From Methanobrevibacter millerae (GTDB lineage Archaea > Methanobacteriota > Methanobacteria > Methanobacteriales > Methanobacteriaceae), in the NCBI RefSeq assembly GCF_001477655.1, contig NZ_CP011266.1, forward strand, positions 2,216,001-2,280,000: DNA of 64,000 nt. Reading direction: 5' to 3'. Position numbers and translations under genes: made by a program. This document shows positions 26,629-35,645 of this stretch, piece by piece. How positions within the stretch are numbered: position 1 is the first letter of the stretch; each line of letters begins with the position of its first letter. The notes beneath the pieces were generated by a model. That model was not told the origin of the DNA and ran no database searches. It saw only the letters and a program-made list of their open reading frames with translations.

Positions 26629-27660
26629 ATGAAGATAATGAAGGATAACGAAATTGCTCTTGTAAAAGAAATATTGAAAAAATTAGGAGCAAGTGAAGAA
26701 GATTGCGAGTTAGTAGCAGAAGCTACAATCGATGCGGATTTAAAAGGATTTACATCCCACGGACTTGGAAGATTCCCACAATATTTGATTAGTATTGAAG
26801 CAGGAACCATCAACTTAGAAGACAATATTACTATTGAAAAAGAAACTCCTGCTATTGCATTAATCAATGGTAACAGTGGATTTGGACAAGCAGTATCCTA
26901 TAAAGCAATGCAAATTGCTATTAAAAAAGCAAAAGAAGTAGGTATTGGTTGTGTTGGAGTTCACAATACAAATCACTTTGGAGTAACTGGATTTTACTCT
27001 GATTTAGCATTAAGAGAAAATGTTATTGGAATGGTTATTGCAAATACTGATCCGGCTATTGCACCATTAGGTGGAAAAGAAGCACTAATTGGTACAAATC
27101 CTATAGCAATCGGTATTCCTTCAGAAACATATATTACTGTAGATATGGCTACATCAGTTACTGCACGTGGAAAAATTATTGAATCAAGAAGAAAAGGATT
27201 AGATTTACCTGAAGGTTGGGCTTTAGATAAAGATGGAAATCCAACAACTGATCCTGAAGCTGCACTTGATGGAGGGTCAATTTTACCATTTGGTGGATTT
27301 AAAGGATATGCTCTTGCATTGATGGTTGAAATATTAACAGGACCATTAGTACAGGCAGGTTATGGTACAGGCGTTACAGGTACTGCTTCACCAACAAAAG
27401 ATTGTACCAAAGGAGATTTATACATAGCAATAGATCCATCAAAATTTGGGGACTTCGGTGATTTTGTAGCAAATACTGAAGACTTTGTATCTCAAGTAAG
27501 AGCAACCGGTGAAACTGTTGCAATTCCAGGAGATTTAGAAGTAAAAAGAATTGCTGAAGCTGAAGAAAATGGAATTGAAATTGATGCTAAATTATACGAA
27601 CAACTAAAAGGAATCTGTGATGATTTAGATATTGATATAGATTCTTATCTTGAAGATTAA
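26629..27660 (+). CDS. comC: L-sulfolactate/malate dehydrogenase (ComC family)
   Basis: Member of the LDH2/MDH2 family of NAD(P)-dependent 2-hydroxyacid dehydrogenases, which in Methanobacteriales includes the ComC sulfolactate dehydrogenase that also reduces oxaloacetate. The protein has 343 residues from ATG 26629, chosen for AGGAGGG upstream. Motifs are TIDADLKGFTSHGLGRFPQYL near residue 40, GCVGVHNTNHFGVTGFYSDLA near 110, IGTNPIAIGIPSE near 158 and ILPFGGFKGYALALMVEIL near 220. A role after ComB in coenzyme M synthesis is likely, but malate activity alone cannot be excluded from sequence. Confidence 0.88.
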   Translation: MKIMKDNEIALVKEILKKLGASEEDCELVAEATIDADLKGFTSHGLGRFPQYLISIEAGTINLEDNITIEKETPAIALINGNSGFGQAVSYKAMQIAIKKAKEVGIGCVGVHNTNHFGVTGFYSDLALRENVIGMVIANTDPAIAPLGGKEALIGTNPIAIGIPSETYITVDMATSVTARGKIIESRRKGLDLPEGWALDKDGNPTTDPEAALDGGSILPFGGFKGYALALMVEILTGPLVQAGYGTGVTGTASPTKDCTKGDLYIAIDPSKFGDFGDFVANTEDFVSQVRATGETVAIPGDLEVKRIAEAEENGIEIDAKLYEQLKGICDDLDIDIDSYLED

Positions 27661-27665
27661 CTAAA

Positions 27666-28025
27666 ATGTTTGAATATAGAGTAAAAGGAAGAAATCTGGC
27701 GAAAATAGTTTCCTATGGATATTTAATCATAGGGGCTCTGTTAATAATAGTGACTTTTGCACTTAACAATAATGAAGGAGCTCTTGCGTTAGCCCAAAGA
27801 GGAACTAGCATAATAGTGTTAATATTTGGGGACGTAATGTACTTTATTTTTGCCGGAACCATATATTTCCTATCAACCAAATATGAAAATGATAAAATGC
27901 TTTGGAAAATTTATATTGCCATTGCAATATTAAACTTCATCATTATCGGATTTAGTCCAATAATTTTAGCATTTTCAATATTGCTTGTCGTTGCAGGCAA
28001 TGACATAAGAAAAGAATTGCAATAA
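27666..28025 (+). CDS. Small membrane protein of unknown function
   Basis: The 119-residue protein has about four hydrophobic helices (near residues 13-30, 42-68, 80-97 and 98-113) and short charged ends (VKGRNLAK at the start, NDIRKELQ at the end). Family not recognised. It starts five bases after comC without a clear ribosome binding site, suggesting coupled translation. The stop is 22 bases from the convergent end of polB1. There are no catalytic motifs, and its function cannot be guessed from the neighbours. Confidence 0.75.
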   Translation: MFEYRVKGRNLAKIVSYGYLIIGALLIIVTFALNNNEGALALAQRGTSIIVLIFGDVMYFIFAGTIYFLSTKYENDKMLWKIYIAIAILNFIIIGFSPIILAFSILLVVAGNDIRKELQ

Positions 28026-28046
28026 TTCTTTTTTACTTTTTTATAA

Positions 28047-29831
28047 TTATTTTTTCACATATTTCGCATAAAAACCATCAGTATCAGCATAAATAGCTTT
28101 AAATCCATATTTTTCAGATTCTTTCATTGCATACTTAATATACTGTCTTCCCCAAGAAGTAATGGCTTTTGCACATTCAAATGAATACCACCTGAAACGC
28201 GGAAATCCATAAATACCATACATTGTATTTGCAAGTCTTTTAATAGCTTGTTGCTGTACATCCAATGCCTTTTTCTCAGTTGGATCATCACATGCCTTCA
28301 TTTCTCGCTTTATCCTAAAGCGTTCCTGCAGTATCTTATCTATAACTGATGGAATAAAACCCTGTGGTGTTTTCATGAATTTCAAATCATGTTCTGGAGA
28401 TACATTATATTCCCCAGAATCCTCAACATCATCTTCAACCAAAACATCCGGAGAAATGTTTTTAGAAATGATTATGCTTGGATACAGGCTCCTGAAATCA
28501 AATTGCACCAAGTTTTCATGCAACCCCTTGTCAGGTTCAAGAACAAAACCTCCTTCGTTATCTTCAGCATTTGCACGGTCGGTGAAATTTGAACCCTGCT
28601 TATTCGGCACAACCTCCTCATCAAAATATGCCTGTTTTACTAAAAACCATTCTGCTTGCTGGCCGGTTGCCATACGACTTACATCAAATAAAGGCTGGCC
28701 AATAATACGAGTCAATTCTAAGTTAAGAGGTAAAGTCTGCTCTGCAATTTTTAAAGTTGATACGACATCATCCAGAGAATAATCAAATAGATTATCCAAT
28801 TCTTCACCACCATTATCCCAGAATTCCCATATCCTTTCTCCGGGAACATCAATTTTTTCTTCACCGAATAGTTCATAGTAGACTCTTTCCAAGGTATATC
28901 TCTCCAGAGTCATGTATCTCCTCATTACCAAGTATAAATCTACATGAATTAAACCTTTCATTGATGCTGCATTTGTAAATCCTCTTTTAATAAATCGTAT
29001 ATCAGAGCCATCCATTCCCAAATCCAAATCTACATCATTTATTTTTGCTCTGTCAATTAAATAGGGAAAATCAAAGTTATCTGAGTTATATCCGACAATA
29101 ATATCCACATTGTTTTCTTTTATGATATCTGCAAATGTTTGTATCATTTCTTTTTCTGATGATACCTGACATACAAAATCATCCCTTTCAGGAGAGTTTT
29201 TCTTTGTTGAAATTACCTGGTTTATCCCAAAGTTACTTGCAACACCAATCATGATTATTTCATCTTCCTGAGAATCAGGCATTCCATGAGGATTTCTAAC
29301 CTCCAAGTCAAAGCTAAGAATTCTAAAATCATTAAAATTTTCATCAACTCTTTGCAATGCTTTATCCAATTTTATTATTTCAACATCATGTTTTTCACTG
29401 TCAAGAGCAGAAAATGAATCTAACTTTTCACCGGACGCCTTTACTTTAGTCATAGGTATGACATCACGATCCATCAGATATCTCCTGTAAAATGGAATAT
29501 CAAATTCCCTGATTTGCACTACACTATCCAAATCCCTTATTTCATCTCTGTGTTTGGATAGCTCCTGAGGATGAGTAAATGTTACCTTAATGAATGTTTT
29601 TTCTATTTGGAAATCTTTTTTATTTAATTTTTCTATCTTGACATTATCCAATAATTCATCCAAATCATCAATGCACTCATCAGGGTCATTACTATATACA
29701 TACAAATAAGGTACAAATGAGTCATCTATTAAAATGACATTTTTATCACCATCTTTTGAAAATAAACGAATTACAGGCTTATCTTCATATGATATATAGT
29801 CAATATCTAAAATAACTACTTCCCTTTCCAT
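28047..29831 (-). CDS. polB1: DNA polymerase family B, large fragment PolB1 (split gene)
   Basis: N-terminal and palm part of a two-subunit family B replicative polymerase. The protein has 594 residues. Exonuclease motifs are FDLEVRNP, VGYNSDNFDFPYL and YSLDDVVSTL; polymerase motifs are A DFRSLYPSIIIS, B KRLANTMYGIYG and C YADTDG. The protein ends (FYAKYVKK) just after motif C, so the thumb and the rest must come from a separate polB2 gene elsewhere. This split is characteristic of Methanobacteriales such as Methanothermobacter, so it is not a pseudogene. Start ATG 29831 overlaps the stop of the upstream AI-2E family gene by one base (TAATG). Confidence 0.95.
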   Translation of the reverse strand: MEREVVILDIDYISYEDKPVIRLFSKDGDKNVILIDDSFVPYLYVYSNDPDECIDDLDELLDNVKIEKLNKKDFQIEKTFIKVTFTHPQELSKHRDEIRDLDSVVQIREFDIPFYRRYLMDRDVIPMTKVKASGEKLDSFSALDSEKHDVEIIKLDKALQRVDENFNDFRILSFDLEVRNPHGMPDSQEDEIIMIGVASNFGINQVISTKKNSPERDDFVCQVSSEKEMIQTFADIIKENNVDIIVGYNSDNFDFPYLIDRAKINDVDLDLGMDGSDIRFIKRGFTNAASMKGLIHVDLYLVMRRYMTLERYTLERVYYELFGEEKIDVPGERIWEFWDNGGEELDNLFDYSLDDVVSTLKIAEQTLPLNLELTRIIGQPLFDVSRMATGQQAEWFLVKQAYFDEEVVPNKQGSNFTDRANAEDNEGGFVLEPDKGLHENLVQFDFRSLYPSIIISKNISPDVLVEDDVEDSGEYNVSPEHDLKFMKTPQGFIPSVIDKILQERFRIKREMKACDDPTEKKALDVQQQAIKRLANTMYGIYGFPRFRWYSFECAKAITSWGRQYIKYAMKESEKYGFKAIYADTDGFYAKYVKK

Positions 29832-30844
29832 TATTTAGACTCCTTCAATTCCTTTCTAAAACTATCCAAAACTGTAAATGTAATACCAAGTATTAGCGGC
29901 CCCACTATGAAACCCACTATCCCATAAACCAAAGGTCCGGATAAAAATCCTACCAGAAGAATCAACGGATGTATATCTGCATGATGTGAGGAAATCGCAG
30001 GTCTTATGTACATGTCCACCCAACTTAAGAAAAATCCAAACAGCAAAACAACAACTACTCTTGGATAATTGCCGTTCATAGCATCTATAATAGCTAAAGC
30101 CCAATAGATTGGCCATGGCCCAAATATAGGAATTAATTGTAAAATTCCCGTTATTACACCTAAAAATATCCCATAAGGATAACCCAATAGAGAATAACCT
30201 ATGGCAGCAAAAATTCCAATAATTACTGATGTTAAAAAGTGACCATAAAAAATACTTTTTAGGACATTTTCTACAGATTTAACAGTTCTTTCGAAAAAAT
30301 CAATTTGCTCATCAGGAACAAAAGACTTAATGAAATTAAAACATTTATCACCATCTTGAACAAAATAATAAACTGAACATATCAATATAAATAAATCTAG
30401 AGTAATGTTTGCAAAAGACCCTAATTTAGAAACCAGATAATTAAGCACATATTTTGCACCATCACCAATAGCCGGAACAATATTGTTTCCATCAAAAAAT
30501 GGATTTTGTGGAATATACATTGATATCTGAGATATTGCATAGTTTATATCCAGATTTGGATTTGACATGAAAAAATCATTCAACATGCCAGATATCGCAA
30601 ATGCAATATATGCCACAAGCAAAATCAATGGTACTAAAACTAAAAACATTGAAATAAATATGGAAATAGATTTGACTTTTAATTTAGATTGAATTTTTAA
30701 GGCTAATGGCCTTATACCATAAGCCAAAATCGCACCAAGAATAATCATGTTTAAAACTGGAAATATAAATATCAATGAAACTGCCAGCAAAAACAATACC
30801 AACATTATTGGAGGAGTAATATATTCTTTTAAATCTTTTTCCAT
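29831..30844 (-). CDS. AI-2E family (PerM-like) membrane protein
   Basis: The 337-residue integral membrane protein has seven to eight helices and the AI-2E/PerM family layout: two N-terminal helices (about 12-50), a helix near 60-90, a soluble part with PNLDINYAISQISMYIPQNP, and a C-terminal bundle including GIFLGVITGILQLIPIFGPW (near 225) and LVGFLSGPLVYGIVGFIVGP (near 290). Members are putative exporters; some act as Na+/H+ antiporters, others are linked to signal export. The substrate is unknown here. It lies directly upstream of polB1 (one-base overlap) and ten bases after pyrK. Confidence 0.9.
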   Translation of the reverse strand: MEKDLKEYITPPIMLVLFLLAVSLIFIFPVLNMIILGAILAYGIRPLALKIQSKLKVKSISIFISMFLVLVPLILLVAYIAFAISGMLNDFFMSNPNLDINYAISQISMYIPQNPFFDGNNIVPAIGDGAKYVLNYLVSKLGSFANITLDLFILICSVYYFVQDGDKCFNFIKSFVPDEQIDFFERTVKSVENVLKSIFYGHFLTSVIIGIFAAIGYSLLGYPYGIFLGVITGILQLIPIFGPWPIYWALAIIDAMNGNYPRVVVVLLFGFFLSWVDMYIRPAISSHHADIHPLILLVGFLSGPLVYGIVGFIVGPLILGITFTVLDSFRKELKESK

Positions 30845-30854
30845 AGTATCACAA

Positions 30855-31640
30855 TTAATATTTTACACCTGATGCATCTCTTCTGTATTTTCCAAATTCG
30901 TCAATTAATTTTATTTGTTCACTGTCAAAAACAGGCCCTTCAACACATATTCTCCAACCAGTATTATCTACACAGCACTGACCACATACTCCAAGCGCAC
31001 ATTTCATATACCTTTCAAGAGAATAATCGGCAGGTATGTTTGCTTCTTCAAGGATATTGTATATTCCTATCATCATTATCTCAGGCCCGCAAACAAATGC
31101 ATAATCATAGGATGTATCTTCAAGCAAACTTAATAGGCAGTTTGAGGCATAACCTTCAAAACCATATGACCCGTCATCAGTACATGGATGCAAGTTAACA
31201 TCAAGACTTTCATAAGTATCCAAGAACAATAATTCATCTTTGGTTGTTGCGGCAAGCAAAACATCCACATCATTATCTTTAATTAATTCATAAGTTAAAG
31301 CAGTTACCGGAGCCATACCGACCCCACCACCAATGACTAATAATTTTTTATCTTTAAAGTCTGTTTTAAATCCATTACCATAACTGCCCCTAACTCCAAT
31401 CATATCGCCAACTTCAAGCTCATGTAGTTTGGATGTAAACTCTCCAATATTTTTAACAGTAATTGAAAGTTCATTATCTCCAATATTGGATATGGACATT
31501 GGTTTTTCATCACTAACATTCCAAACCATTAAAAATTCGCCAGGATTCGCTTTAATGTCCGTGTCGAATTTGAAAGTTTTAATAGTTGGAGTTTCATCTA
31601 TGATTTCCTTAATCTTTACCGCCTGTGGTGCTCTAATCAT
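30855..31640 (-). CDS. pyrK: Dihydroorotate dehydrogenase electron transfer subunit
   Basis: Iron-sulfur flavoprotein that passes electrons from PyrD to NAD+ in type 1B dihydroorotate dehydrogenase. The protein has 261 residues from ATG 31640, which follows the pyrD stop by one base and has GGAGGTGA upstream. FAD domain (about 1-95, including PMSISNIGDNELSITVKNIG), NAD domain (about 95-210, LLVIGGGVGMAPVTALTYEL), and the C-terminal [2Fe-2S] motif with cysteines in CALGVCGQCC and RICVEGP. Both pyrD and pyrK are present, so the whole enzyme is encoded. Confidence 0.95.
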   Translation of the reverse strand: MIRAPQAVKIKEIIDETPTIKTFKFDTDIKANPGEFLMVWNVSDEKPMSISNIGDNELSITVKNIGEFTSKLHELEVGDMIGVRGSYGNGFKTDFKDKKLLVIGGGVGMAPVTALTYELIKDNDVDVLLAATTKDELLFLDTYESLDVNLHPCTDDGSYGFEGYASNCLLSLLEDTSYDYAFVCGPEIMMIGIYNILEEANIPADYSLERYMKCALGVCGQCCVDNTGWRICVEGPVFDSEQIKLIDEFGKYRRDASGVKY

Positions 31641-31641
31641 T

Positions 31642-32553
31642 TCAGTCACCTCCATGAGCAATACCAACCATTTCATCAATGGATGAATAACCTTTATCCT
31701 TCATGAATACTTCCAAGTCCGCATTGATTTTTGAGAAAACTTCAACGCCTTCATCCATTATAGCAGTACCAATTTGAACTGCCCTTGCGCCAGCAAAAAT
31801 AAATTCAACAACATCCTCAAAATTATAAACTCCACCGACACCAATTATAGGCACGTCAACTGCCTCATAAACTGAATAAACATTACTTATTGCAATCGGC
31901 TTAATTGCTTTTCCGCTCATTCCACCAAATTTATTAAATAAAACCGGCCTTGCAAGATCTATGTTAATTTTCATTCCAGGACCTAAAGTATTGATTAAAC
32001 TCAATGCATCAGCACCAGCATCTTCACAGGTCTTTGCAATTTCTGTAATATCAGTGACATTAGGAGTTAATTTAGCAATAATAGGAACTTCACTAGCATC
32101 CTTTGAAGCAGCCACAATTGTATGACTTAAATTACAATCTTGACCAATAGAAGCACCATAACCTTCCATAGCATGAGGACAAGAAATATTTAACTCAATC
32201 ATATCAACCAAAGGATTGATCTGTTCTACTAAACTGCTGAATTCATCTGGAGTAGCACCATAAATGGATGCAATAACAACATTATCTTTCCTATTAATTT
32301 CTTTTAATTCTTCTTTAAAATTATCGACACCTGGATTTGATAAACCGATTGCATTAATGATACCACCATCAACACCAACTGTCGTAGGGTTTTTATACCC
32401 CGGATGTGGTTTTAAAGAGAATGATTTACTAACAACACCTGCAGCACCGGATTCCAAAATCCAATTCATGGAAGAAGCCGTACTTCCCATGATACCTGCA
32501 GCCAACATTAAAGGATTTCTAAAACGAATTCCACAAACATCAGTTTCTAACAT
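31642..32553 (-). CDS. pyrD: Dihydroorotate dehydrogenase catalytic subunit
   Basis: Class 1B PyrD, a FMN enzyme that oxidises dihydroorotate to orotate in pyrimidine synthesis. The protein has 303 residues with the family motifs NPLMLAAGIMGSTASSMNWI near residue 13, VDGGIINAIGLSNPGVDNF near 60, IELNISCPHAMEGYGASIGQ near 120 (cysteine base) and PIIGVGGVYNFEDVVEFIFAGA near 232. The pyrK start lies one base past the stop, so the two proteins are made together. Confidence 0.96.
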   Translation of the reverse strand: MLETDVCGIRFRNPLMLAAGIMGSTASSMNWILESGAAGVVSKSFSLKPHPGYKNPTTVGVDGGIINAIGLSNPGVDNFKEELKEINRKDNVVIASIYGATPDEFSSLVEQINPLVDMIELNISCPHAMEGYGASIGQDCNLSHTIVAASKDASEVPIIAKLTPNVTDITEIAKTCEDAGADALSLINTLGPGMKINIDLARPVLFNKFGGMSGKAIKPIAISNVYSVYEAVDVPIIGVGGVYNFEDVVEFIFAGARAVQIGTAIMDEGVEVFSKINADLEVFMKDKGYSSIDEMVGIAHGGD

Positions 32554-32650
32554 GATTTTCCACCAAAATTTTTATTATAATTAAATCTTTATAAAACAAG
32601 TAATTTAAAATTAGTGGAAAAGAAAATATTAAAAAAAATATATGGGAAAA

Positions 32651-33184
32651 TTACTTGTCATATTTTTCAAGCAATTGACGATAATTATCATTTTGGCGTT
32701 TTAAAGTGATTATTGTTGTTTTGTTAGATTTCATCATTTCATCTTTTTCTTTTAACAACAAATTAATGTTTTCATCTTGTTTTTCAATAATTTTGTCTTT
32801 TTGAGCAAGCAATCCTTCATAAGTTTTAGAAATTTTTCTAAGCTGGATTTCCAGGTTTTCAGTATTTTCCTTTACCTGTGTTTTATAATCATCAATTAAT
32901 GACCTTAGATATTTTACCTGATCCTGCTTATCATCAATGATATCTTCTTTTTCTTTAATTTTTTTATCCAAATCATCAAGCTCTTTTATCTTAGCTTTTT
33001 CATTGTTGATTTCATTATCCAATTTATATTCAAGATTTTCCTTTTGATACTTCAGCTTAGTGGAATATAATTTCAATTTGTTAATTTCCTCTTTTTTGCT
33101 TTCAAGTTCCATGGTAAGCTCATCTATTTCTGCATCTTTTAATTCAATTGTTTCCTTTAAATCTCTAAAACTTTGTTTTGACAT
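32651..33184 (-). CDS. Predicted coiled-coil protein
   Basis: The protein has 177 residues from ATG 33184 (a TTG one codon upstream is possible). Almost the entire length is charged heptad-like sequence rich in Lys, Glu, Asp and Leu (for example ELTMELESKKEEINKLKL and DKKIKEKEDIIDDKQDQ), predicting one long coiled coil without membrane or signal segments. There is no recognisable family; coiled coils match many unrelated proteins. The start lacks a ribosome binding site. It is divergent from nop5 across 80 bases, so a link to snoRNP genes is only positional. Confidence 0.7.
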   Translation of the reverse strand: MSKQSFRDLKETIELKDAEIDELTMELESKKEEINKLKLYSTKLKYQKENLEYKLDNEINNEKAKIKELDDLDKKIKEKEDIIDDKQDQVKYLRSLIDDYKTQVKENTENLEIQLRKISKTYEGLLAQKDKIIEKQDENINLLLKEKDEMMKSNKTTIITLKRQNDNYRQLLEKYDK

Positions 33185-33264
33185 CAATAGAAATATTAAA
33201 CTTTAAATAATTTAAAACTTTTCAAAGCCAATCTTTATTAGAAATAAAAAAATAACATAAAAAC

Positions 33265-34398
33265 ATGGAATGTTATGTAACTTACAGCATTAAAGGATTT
33301 TATGCATTTAATGAAAATAATGAATTGATTGGTGAAAAATTATTCAAAGAGGAAGAAATTCTTCAAAAGCTTATTGAAATTGACAATAAAGAAATTCCAA
33401 CAGAAGAAAGTGAATTGATTAAAGAATTGTCCTCAAATTATGATACAATAATTATTGAATCAAATAAACGATCATCAGATTATTCCAATAGCAAGGTAAA
33501 AGTTAAAAATCCTAATCAGGGTGGAGATTATTTAAGAAGCGAATATAATTTGGATATTGATAATGACATCTATCAAAAATTAGCAATTTACAGAATGAAA
33601 AAAGCCCAGGCAGGAGAAGATAAACATTTAATTCAGGCAATCAATTCCATTGATGAAATTGATGAATCCATTTCTAAATTAATAGAAAGAATTCGTGAAT
33701 GGTATGCACTATACTTCCCAGAGATGGATTTAATAAAAAATAATGAGACTTATATTAAATTAATTTATGAAAATAAAACAAAAGAAGAAATCATTAACGC
33801 TAAAAGTGATGCATTTCCTAGTGATATGCTAGATATTGAAGATGACATTAACCCCGAAGATTTGAACATAATGAATAACTATGCCAAATCAATTTATGAA
33901 CTTCAACAAACAAGGAAAAATATTATAAATTATATCGATTCAAAAATGGATTCAATTGCACCAAATTTAAAGTTGCTTGTTGGTTCATCACTTGGAGCTA
34001 AATTGATATCCCATGCAGGAGGACTTAAAAGACTGGCTACCTATCCATCAAGTACTGTCCAAATCATGGGTGCTGAAAAAGCATTGTTTAGACATTTAAA
34101 AAGTGGAGATCGTCCCCCAAAATATGGTTTAATCTATCAACACCCACAGGTTCGGGGTGCAAAATGGTGGAATCGTGGAAAAATAGCCAGACTACTTGCA
34201 GGAAGGATATCACTTGCCGTTAGAAAAGATGTTTTTACACATGATTTTAATCCAGAAATATTTAATGAATTTAGTGATAGAGTTGAAGAAATAGAAAAAA
34301 ATAATCCATTTCCAACTAAAACTACTAAAAAAAGAAAAGAAGAGAAACGAAAACCGAAAAATAAACGCAAAAAAGGTAAAAAAAGAAGGAGGCATTAG
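33265..34398 (+). CDS. nop5: Nop5/Nop56 family C/D RNP protein
   Basis: Scaffold protein of the archaeal C/D box RNP that directs 2'-O-methylation of rRNA and tRNA with fibrillarin and L7Ae. The protein has 377 residues. The N-terminal fibrillarin-binding domain is followed by a coiled coil (about 125-240) and the Nop domain with SSLGAKLISHAGGLKRLATYP and the GAEKALFRHLKSGDRPPKYGLI segment near residue 270. The C-terminal 40 residues are a Lys/Arg tail, as in eukaryotic Nop56. Fibrillarin starts three bases after the stop, a conserved operon pairing. Confidence 0.96.
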   Translation: MECYVTYSIKGFYAFNENNELIGEKLFKEEEILQKLIEIDNKEIPTEESELIKELSSNYDTIIIESNKRSSDYSNSKVKVKNPNQGGDYLRSEYNLDIDNDIYQKLAIYRMKKAQAGEDKHLIQAINSIDEIDESISKLIERIREWYALYFPEMDLIKNNETYIKLIYENKTKEEIINAKSDAFPSDMLDIEDDINPEDLNIMNNYAKSIYELQQTRKNIINYIDSKMDSIAPNLKLLVGSSLGAKLISHAGGLKRLATYPSSTVQIMGAEKALFRHLKSGDRPPKYGLIYQHPQVRGAKWWNRGKIARLLAGRISLAVRKDVFTHDFNPEIFNEFSDRVEEIEKNNPFPTKTTKKRKEEKRKPKNKRKKGKKRRRH

Positions 34399-34401
34399 AA
34401 A

Positions 34402-35043
34402 ATGGATGTTTTTTTAAAAGGTGATGAAGTAGCAACACGAAACCTGACACCAGGAATTAGTGTTTATGGAGAAGAGCTAATCACTGAAGATGTTGAATAT
34501 AGATTATGGAATCCTCGAAGGTCAAAATTATCTGCTGCTATTTTAAATGGATTATCTTCCTTGAAAATTGAAAATGACTATAAAATATTATATCTTGGTG
34601 CATCAACCGGTACAACCGTTTCACATATTTCAGATATTGCATACAATGGGAAAATTTATGCAGTTGAATTTTCTCCAGTAACAGCCAAAAAGTTAACTAG
34701 ACTGTCACGTCAAAGACCAAATATTTATCCCATACTCGCAGATGCGACAAAACCTAAAGAATATATGAACATTATTGAAAAAGTTGATTTTCTATATTGT
34801 GATGTTGCCCAACCCACACAGACAGAATTATTTATGAAAAATATGAATTTATTCTCAAAAGATGATGCATTAGGAATGATAACAATAAAAGCTAGAAGTA
34901 TTGATGTTATACAGAAACCTAAAAAGATTTTTAAGCAAGAAGAAAAGAAATTGAAAGAAAAAGGTTTTAAAATTATTGAAAAAATAAAACTGGAACCTTA
35001 CGAAAAAGACCATATAGCATTCCTAGTAGAGAAAAATTTTTAA
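34402..35043 (+). CDS. flpA: Fibrillarin-like rRNA/tRNA 2'-O-methyltransferase
   Basis: SAM-dependent methyltransferase of C/D box RNPs. The 213-residue protein is slightly short but complete, with the N-terminal signature GISVYGEELI, EYRLWNPRRSKLSAAILNG, the SAM motif LYLGASTGTTVSHISDIA near residue 70, YAVEFSPVTAKKL near 92, and DVAQPTQTELF near 135. It follows nop5 with a three-base gap, the usual operon. An AT-rich region with an orphan hairpin RNA candidate lies downstream. Confidence 0.96.
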   Translation: MDVFLKGDEVATRNLTPGISVYGEELITEDVEYRLWNPRRSKLSAAILNGLSSLKIENDYKILYLGASTGTTVSHISDIAYNGKIYAVEFSPVTAKKLTRLSRQRPNIYPILADATKPKEYMNIIEKVDFLYCDVAQPTQTELFMKNMNLFSKDDALGMITIKARSIDVIQKPKKIFKQEEKKLKEKGFKIIEKIKLEPYEKDHIAFLVEKNF

Positions 35044-35171
35044 TAAAAAACAGTAAATCTAGACAACATATTTAGTGAAAAACTTCCTTAAAATTTTATT
35101 CAAAAATGTTAATAAATACCCAAAAAAGTATTACTTCAATAGCTTTATATACCATAAAATTAAATATAATA
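35044..35171 (+). promoter_or_regulatory. Promoter region of an orphan transcript
   Basis: No coding signal. The palindrome AAGTA-T-TACTT (35126-35136) lies a few bases before the TATA-like CTTTATATA (35143-35151). The same palindrome class occurs at the mcr/mmp10 region (7403-7417) and, weaker, at 35339-35347. A start near 35172 is predicted. Confidence 0.35.
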
Positions 35172-35300
35172 TATGCTAATGCAAATAAAATAAAAGTTCA
35201 CTAAATAATCCTTTAGGTAAATTCACTCTACTAATCACTTCATTTAAGTAAATCCTAAAGGATTGAACTTATTTTATCAATTAACCTTTTTTTATTGATT
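35172..35300 (+). ncRNA. Candidate structured non-coding RNA
   Basis: An 11-bp perfect stem (35207-35217 with 35254-35264) sits directly inside a 6-bp stem (35194-35199 with 35265-35270), with a 7-base bulge on the 5' side and a 36-base apical loop. A TATA-like box with a palindrome lies upstream, and a hairpin (35276-35281 with 35294-35299) followed by T-runs lies downstream. No open reading frame of note is present. It is not a tRNA and shows no C/D box pattern I can read. The hairpins are seen in the sequence; transcription is inferred. Confidence 0.4.
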
Positions 35301-35645
35301 TTTGTTTTTAAGTTAAAATACTGTCTTTTTATCAAAAAAGTATTACTAAAAATTTATTTTTTTCCACATAAATAACATGATAAAAGCAATATTGACATTA
35401 ACTTAACAGAGACATAATTTTAAAAAAATCACTAATTTTTAAATTAAGATTTAATGAAAAGAGAGCATAGAATACCATTAAGTTTTACCAAATCAAGAAA
35501 GGAAAAAAATCAAAGAACAAAAACAACTAATTTAAATGAATTCATACTTAATGAAAAATATGATTAATAAAAATAAATTAAAAATATTTATCGAAAAATC
35601 AATAATTTTAACTGTTGTTGGTAAAAAATAATAATAGCAATAAGC
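35301..35645. other. AT-rich intergenic sequence, nothing recognised
   Basis: About 345 bases downstream of the RNA candidate and 3' of coaB. It is very AT rich and holds short poly-A/T runs and one AGTATTACT copy at 35339-35347. I see no gene or clear hairpin. Confidence 0.4.

Noticed and set aside
28047-29831. polB1 as a truncated pseudogene
   Set aside because: The end after motif C agrees with the known two-gene family B polymerase of Methanobacteriales, and all motifs are intact.
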